DNA of 38,771 nucleotides from SAR202 cluster bacterium Casp-Chloro-G2 (GTDB lineage Bacteria; Chloroflexota; Dehalococcoidia; Lucifugimonadales; UBA3495). Every line of letters begins with the position of its first letter. The first letter of the stretch is position 1. Where the stretch lies: positions 1 through 38,771 of the forward strand of contig MUCI01000002.1 in assembly GCA_002816575.1 (NCBI GenBank), read 5' to 3'. The translations under genes and the position numbers were made by a program. Of this stretch, positions 33,916-38,771 are shown in pieces. Under the pieces are notes generated by a model. It was not told where the DNA came from, made no database searches, and saw nothing but the letters and a program-made list of their open reading frames with translations.

Positions 33916-33973
33916 GCCGGCCCGTTAGCTTTGGGCCGGCCCGACCTTATATACCACCCGTATATCCCACCCG
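33916..33973 (+). promoter_or_regulatory. leader hairpin and tandem repeat before the CHAT/NTPase/TPR gene
   Basis: GCCGGCCC (33916-33923) pairs with GGGCCGGC (33933-33940) around a 9-base loop. Then a 13-base unit, TATATACCACCCG, is repeated with one change at 33948-33960 and 33961-33973, ending at the GGAGG ribosome site. No T-run follows the hairpin, so it may stabilise the message or bind a protein. Confidence 0.45.
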
Positions 33974-33982
33974 GAGGCCCCA

Positions 33983-36900
33983 TTGGCGGATTTACTGCAA
34001 ATAGTGGACCTGGCCGACTCGGGCCAGGTCCAACTTTCCTGTTTGACCGGCGTCGATTCATCTGACTCTGCGCCCGCGGCCAACTTCTCCCTGCCTCTCA
34101 CCGACGCTGAATCGGCCGAGATACGCTGGTATCTGACCGAATACCCCCTGAACACCTTTGGCGAGGCCAAGACTCGCGCCGAGTCCGTCGAAGCGGGCTT
34201 CAAAGACCTGGGCCGCTTATTGTTTGAAGCGGTGTTCAACTCCAGCGGCGAGGCCCAGGCGATCTTGAAGCGGGCCACAGAATCTGAGACGGCGCTTTCG
34301 ATCGTGTCCACCCGCCCCGAATTCCTCGGCCTTCCTTGGGAGTTGATGAACGACGGCGTCGACGCTTACCTGGCGTCCAAGCTGACCGGGATCTCCCGGC
34401 GTCTTTCCGCCGGACCGATGGAGCCTTTCGCCGGGCAACTGCCCACAGACCAACTCAACGTCCTGCTGCTTCTTCCGCCCACGGGTGGTGACGGGTCCGG
34501 CAGCATCGCCACCCAAGCCTTCGCCGCGCTGGAGTCCCTCTCGGTGGAAGCCGAGTTGGAATGCTTGCGCCCCTCCGCCCTGCCCAACCTGGAGGCACAA
34601 CTGGACGGCAAGCCAAGTCACTACCACCTGGTCCACCTGGACGGCTTCTCCATAAACAGCGGCGGCATCCAGATGGAAGACGGCTCCGGCGGCGTTGCAA
34701 CCGTCACCGCCAAGGAGTTGGCCCGACCCCTGAATAACGCCCAGACCCCGGTGGTGTTGCTGAACGCTTCGGCGTCGTCGGCCACGAACGACGTTATGTC
34801 ATTCGCCGCGGGGCTGGCAGAGGGCGGCGTCCCGCAGGTGGTCGTCAATCCGTTGCCCATCACCGGGTCAGGCGCAGTGTTGGTCTCAGAATTCTTCTTC
34901 CGGGGACTGGTTGGCGGCTCATCCGTCGCCCAGACCGTGGCGACCATCCGCCAAGCCTTGATGGAACATCCCCAGCGACCCTCCGCAACTGGCCCGTTGG
35001 CCACCTGGGATTGGACCCTGACCGTATCATTCGAGTCCCGTGAGTATTCTCCGGCTGCCATCGTAGCTGAGGTTCAGGACCCTCTTGTGCCAGGCATGCC
35101 CCAACCCGAGCCGGAATCCCACGGACCGGACCTGCCGAGGGGCGGCCCCTACGGTCTGATCGGCCGCCACGGCGAGATATTGGACCTGGAACGTAAGTTC
35201 CGGCAAGACCCGGTGGTGCTGCTTTCGGGAAACGTGGGCAGCGGAAAGTCGGAGTTAGCCTTGGGGTTGGCATCGTGGCTGCGCAACACCGGCGCCCGGC
35301 CCGGCGGCGTGTTCTATGCCACATTCGAGGTGGGCGCCGGCCTGGAGAGAGTGCTCCACGAGATCGGGACCGCCCTGGCCGGCTTGGATTTTGCCGACCT
35401 GCGCAGCGACGCCCGCCGGTCCTGGGTGGTCGAATACCTGAGAGACCATCCCGCACTGTTGGTATTCGACAGCCTGCAAAACCTGGCTGGGTTCCCCACC
35501 GGCGCTCCTGGCTTGCTGGAAGAATCGGAAATGGCCAACCTGGACGCGTTCATCAAAGAGGTGGCTGAGGGCGGCCAGACCTGGACCCTGTTGGTCAGCC
35601 GGCGGGAGCAGGAGTCCTGGCTCACCGTGCCCCACGGGGACTACCGTCTGGGAGGGCTGGGCCAAGCAGACCGGATCATCTTTGGCACGCGCCTGCTGGA
35701 AGAGGCCGGGGCCGACCCCCTGCGCCTTGGCCCCGAGTACCTGGAGATACTCGATATGTTGGAAGGCCATCCGCTGGCCATGGAGATCGCCCTTCCTCTA
35801 TTGAAAGATGTCCCGTCATCGGTCTTGGCGGGCGAACTCAAGTCGGCGTTGAGCGAGCACCAACCGGGCGCCGACGAAGAAGGCCGTCCGCCTTACCTGA
35901 CCGTGGTCATGGACCATGCCTTCAGCCGGATGACCCACCGCAGCCGAACACACCTGCCCTTCCTATCCATGTTCCGCAGCCGGGTGATGATGGACATCCT
36001 GACCCACATCAACCAGGAGCAGGTCTACCGGTCGGTGATGGGCGAGCAACTGGGCTACGGGGCAACCCGAACCCTGCTCCGCACCGCGCGAGCCGGCGGG
36101 TTCCTGGAACCCATCACGCCCAGCGTCTACCAGATCCACCCGTCGCTGCCTTGGTTCTACGGGCGCAGCCTGTACCGCCAACACTCGCCAGAAGCCATCT
36201 CCCGATTGGAGCAGGAGGTCGTGCGGGTCTACGCCGACACAGCCGACTATTTCATGGAGACCCTCTACGAGAACCAGGACGCCGGCACCACCGCCATCCT
36301 GGCCGAGGAGGGCAACATCACCCAGGCGCTGGCCCTGGCCGTGGAGGCCGGACAGTGGGAGAACGCCCAGCTGCTGGTCCAACCCCTGGCCCAGGTCTTC
36401 CGCATGCAGAAGCGCTACCCGGAACTGCGCCGCCTGCGCCGCCAGTTGCTGGAAACCACCGGCGCCACCGCCGAGGAAGCCGAGCAATCGGGCGGCATCC
36501 AACTCTGGCTGTACCTGATGGGCACCGAGGCCAGCGAGTGCATCGAGACCCGCGAGTTCGACCAGGCCGACGCCCTGAACCAGCAGTTGCTTGAATATCT
36601 GGCGAACAAGGAGGACGGAGAAACCGACCCGCGCACCGCCGCGGTCTTCCACCAGATGGGCCAGGTGGCCCTGAACCGGTGGCAACTGGAAGAGGCCCAG
36701 GAATTCTTCACCCAGTCTCTAGCGATAATCGAGGGCGGCGAAGACCAGGAACCGGTGGCCGACGATTATTACGGTTTGGGCCTGGTATCTCAGTACCGGC
36801 GCCGCTATACCGAAGCCAAGGAATGGTTCAGCAAGGCCTTGGACATCCACCAGCGGGTCAACGACATGGAAGAGATGGTCAAGGACTACCGCTCCCTGGG

Positions 36901-37609
36901 TCTCTGCTCCCAATACAAGTTCGAGTACGACGAGGCCGCCAGTTGGTACCAGCGGGCCAGGGAGATCCTGGAAGAGAACCGTGACGAAGAGACCGCCGTC
37001 CTGGTCTACCATTCCCTGGGCACCGTCTGCCACGCCCAATACCACTACGAAGAGGCCCAGAACTGGTACGAACAGGCCCTTAGCCTCAGCGACCGCATGG
37101 GCAACCACGCCCAGATGGGCATCGAGTTCCATCACCTGGGCATGGTGGAGCAGGCCCGTGAATTCTTCGTCGATGACGCGGAGCACTGGTACCGGATGGC
37201 CGTGGAGAAGTGGCAGCTGCTAGGGGACCGCCGGTCCGAGGGCGACGAGTACCGCCAACTGGGCGTGCTGTTCCACGAGCAGAAGGACCTGGACAAAGCC
37301 GAGGAATGGTACGGACGGGCCAGGGACGTCTTTGAAGAATTGCAGGACCTGAACCGCATCTGCCGCACCTACGGGCAGCTCGGCATGGTGGCCGAACAGC
37401 GCGACGACGTACCGGGGGCGCTCTTGTGGGCCGGACGCACCTACCAACTGGCCGAGAGCAACCAACTGCCGGTTTTGGTGCAGGTCAAAGCCCACCTGGC
37501 CCGGCTGAAGGAAAAACACGGGGAGGACAACTTCGCCGCCTGGTGGCAGGAGTTCGCCGGAGAACCTGCTCCCACCGACCTGGACGTCGACCCGGAAACC
37601 GTTATCTAG
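33983..37609 (+). CDS. CHAT-like/STAND NTPase/TPR protein with degenerate CHAT site
   Basis: A 1208-residue cytoplasmic protein in three parts. Residues about 100-350 have the CHAT (caspase-like) layout: RPEFLGLPWELM, HYHLVHLDGF (213-222) and VVLLNASASS (257-266), but the catalytic His of HG and the Cys of NAC read F222 and S263. Residues 390-735 form a STAND-type NTPase: P-loop GNVGSGKS (416-423), Walker B ALLVFD (491-496), LLVSRR (536-541), GHPLAM (595-600) and an MHD-like IHP (718-720). From about 775 to 1160 there are at least six TPR units of about 40 residues (for instance YHYEEAQNWYEQAL). The start is TTG at 33983 after GGAGG. The architecture suits a signalling or defence switch; the dead protease suggests scaffolding or sensing. 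Confidence 0.88.
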   Translation: MADLLQIVDLADSGQVQLSCLTGVDSSDSAPAANFSLPLTDAESAEIRWYLTEYPLNTFGEAKTRAESVEAGFKDLGRLLFEAVFNSSGEAQAILKRATESETALSIVSTRPEFLGLPWELMNDGVDAYLASKLTGISRRLSAGPMEPFAGQLPTDQLNVLLLLPPTGGDGSGSIATQAFAALESLSVEAELECLRPSALPNLEAQLDGKPSHYHLVHLDGFSINSGGIQMEDGSGGVATVTAKELARPLNNAQTPVVLLNASASSATNDVMSFAAGLAEGGVPQVVVNPLPITGSGAVLVSEFFFRGLVGGSSVAQTVATIRQALMEHPQRPSATGPLATWDWTLTVSFESREYSPAAIVAEVQDPLVPGMPQPEPESHGPDLPRGGPYGLIGRHGEILDLERKFRQDPVVLLSGNVGSGKSELALGLASWLRNTGARPGGVFYATFEVGAGLERVLHEIGTALAGLDFADLRSDARRSWVVEYLRDHPALLVFDSLQNLAGFPTGAPGLLEESEMANLDAFIKEVAEGGQTWTLLVSRREQESWLTVPHGDYRLGGLGQADRIIFGTRLLEEAGADPLRLGPEYLEILDMLEGHPLAMEIALPLLKDVPSSVLAGELKSALSEHQPGADEEGRPPYLTVVMDHAFSRMTHRSRTHLPFLSMFRSRVMMDILTHINQEQVYRSVMGEQLGYGATRTLLRTARAGGFLEPITPSVYQIHPSLPWFYGRSLYRQHSPEAISRLEQEVVRVYADTADYFMETLYENQDAGTTAILAEEGNITQALALAVEAGQWENAQLLVQPLAQVFRMQKRYPELRRLRRQLLETTGATAEEAEQSGGIQLWLYLMGTEASECIETREFDQADALNQQLLEYLANKEDGETDPRTAAVFHQMGQVALNRWQLEEAQEFFTQSLAIIEGGEDQEPVADDYYGLGLVSQYRRRYTEAKEWFSKALDIHQRVNDMEEMVKDYRSLGLCSQYKFEYDEAASWYQRAREILEENRDEETAVLVYHSLGTVCHAQYHYEEAQNWYEQALSLSDRMGNHAQMGIEFHHLGMVEQAREFFVDDAEHWYRMAVEKWQLLGDRRSEGDEYRQLGVLFHEQKDLDKAEEWYGRARDVFEELQDLNRICRTYGQLGMVAEQRDDVPGALLWAGRTYQLAESNQLPVLVQVKAHLARLKEKHGEDNFAAWWQEFAGEPAPTDLDVDPETVI

Positions 37610-37657
37610 CCCAACCCAACACGATCCAGCACGACCCAGCACAACCGGAGGTGAACG

Positions 37658-38771
37658 ATGGCGGTTGTTTCCATCGACATCAAAGAACGCGGCCCCTACG
37701 CCGGCGGCATGGCCTTTGGCGACAGCGGCGCCTACGAGCGGTTGGACGGCACGGTCTGCTTCGCTGTCGACCCGTCCGCCCCGGCCAACAGCCTGATTAC
37801 CGACCTGGAGCTGGCCCCCAAGAACCCAGCCAACCTGGTGGAATTCTCAGCCGACTTCCGGATATTGAAGCCCGTTGACCAACAGAAGGGCAGCCACAGG
37901 TTATTCTTCGACGTGGTGAACCGGGGCAACCCTCTGGCGTTGATGCGCATCAACAGTGCCCCAGCCAGCGCGCCCATGGACCCAGGCAACGGGTTCTTGA
38001 TGCGGCGGGGCTACACCCAAGTCTGGTGCGGCTGGCAGCATGACGTGCCCAGTTCCCCCGCCGCGTTGGGCATCAACGTCCCGGAAGCTTCCGGCCCAAA
38101 CGGCCCGGTCACCGGCAAGATCGCCGTGACCTTTCAGCCGGACACTTCGGGCACGACCCGGATGCTCTCCGACCGGGGCCATCTGCCCTACCCTGTCAAC
38201 AGCCTGGACCAGCCCGAAGCGGAACTAACTGTCCGCGAACATGACTCCGGCCCAGCCACCGTCATACCCCGCGCCGAATGGTCCTTCGGCAAGCTGGAAG
38301 ACGGCAATATTGTCCCCGACGCCAGCCATGTCTGCATGGCCGCCGGTTTCGAACCGGGCAAGGTTTACCGCTGCATCTATACCACCGCCACCGCGCCGGT
38401 TGTGGGGCTGGGCCTGGCGGCCGTCAGGGACTTCATCTCCCACATCAGGTATTCGACCAGCGAAGACAACCCCTGCGCCGGAGATATCCAGCACGCAATG
38501 GCCTTTGGCTCCTCCCAGAGCGGACGCTTCCTGCGGCATATGCTCTACCTGGCGATGAACCAAGACGAGGAAGACCGGCCGGTTTTCGACGGCATCATCG
38601 CCAACATCGCCGGAGGCCGCCGGGGCGAGTTCAATCAGCGGTTCGGCCAGCCGTCCAACCTGGTGCAGGTCAGCACCGGCAGCCTGTTCCCCTTCGCCGA
38701 CATCGAACAGACCGACCCGGAGACCGGCCAGACCGGCGGCCTGCTGTCACGGCTGGCCGCCCGAGGCAAAC
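37658..38771 (+). CDS. alpha/beta hydrolase domain protein (PF20091-like), partial
   Basis: A frame of 371 codons runs off the right edge, so the C-terminus is missing. The N-terminal half is beta-rich: GPYAGGMAFGDSGAYERLDGT, then FRILKPVDQQKG and LFFDVVNRGNP, as in the large 'alpha/beta hydrolase domain' family. The nucleophile region is AMAFGSSQSGRFLRHML (about 280-296), with the following DGIIANIAGGRRGEFNQRFGQP characteristic of that family. Substrates are unknown. GGAGGTG lies 6-7 bases before the ATG. It starts 48 bases after the CHAT/NTPase/TPR gene and probably shares its transcript. Confidence 0.85.
   Translation, partial: MAVVSIDIKERGPYAGGMAFGDSGAYERLDGTVCFAVDPSAPANSLITDLELAPKNPANLVEFSADFRILKPVDQQKGSHRLFFDVVNRGNPLALMRINSAPASAPMDPGNGFLMRRGYTQVWCGWQHDVPSSPAALGINVPEASGPNGPVTGKIAVTFQPDTSGTTRMLSDRGHLPYPVNSLDQPEAELTVREHDSGPATVIPRAEWSFGKLEDGNIVPDASHVCMAAGFEPGKVYRCIYTTATAPVVGLGLAAVRDFISHIRYSTSEDNPCAGDIQHAMAFGSSQSGRFLRHMLYLAMNQDEEDRPVFDGIIANIAGGRRGEFNQRFGQPSNLVQVSTGSLFPFADIEQTDPETGQTGGLLSRLAARGK

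Overview
This looks like chromosomal DNA from an uncultured, GC-rich bacterium, most likely a Chloroflexota lineage of the Dehalococcoidia/SAR202 kind. That placement is an inference. It rests on an auracyanin-like blue-copper lipoprotein, a family-5 uracil-DNA glycosylase, lipoproteins with Ala/Thr/Pro-rich linkers, and many CoA- and TPP-dependent catabolic genes in short, often single-gene units. No rRNA is present and the only tRNA is tRNA-Glu(CUC).

Layout. 1-1270: an IS110-family element beside a partial frame at the window edge. 1280-5549: an EVE-domain protein and an acyl-CoA ligase (minus), divergent from a DUF35 Zn-ribbon/OB protein and its thiolase partner (plus), with an orphan antitoxin and a broken toxin lodged between the last two. 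5559-5791: a MITE-like inverted-repeat element. 6210-8077: an AT-rich, translationally coupled three-gene operon that I do not recognise. 8500-11834: a DrrAB-like ABC exporter and an alpha/beta hydrolase, preceded by decayed fragments of a second copy of the same locus. 11933-14854: HpcH/HpaI aldolase, M20 peptidase and DMT transporter. 14941-19420: UdgB, a DsbA-like oxidoreductase, a VOC protein, a DinB/mycothiol-type protein and a SulP transporter. 20075-25790: HAD phosphatase, tRNA-Glu, cupredoxin lipoprotein, PurM-like protein, an unknown protein, a PLP dehydratase and a DedA protein. 26077-26476: a stand-alone small HTH gene with its own strong promoter and terminator. 26649-33604: acetamidase, a SIR2 defence-type gene broken by a stop codon, and two TPP enzymes in opposite orientation around a small lipoprotein. 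33664-38771: a short-chain dehydrogenase remnant, a 1208-residue CHAT-like/NTPase/TPR protein and a partial alpha/beta hydrolase.

Metabolically, ligase plus DUF35/thiolase suggests acyl-CoA chain cleavage. The TPP enzymes, acetamidase, aldolase, peptidase and dehydratase suggest scavenging of small organic acids, amides and peptides. The accessory layer is the more unusual part: the unknown AT-rich operon, an interrupted SIR2 gene, a toxin-less antitoxin, and a STAND-type protein whose CHAT protease domain seems to have lost both catalytic residues. Two TPP genes carry nearly identical promoters, which suggests shared control.
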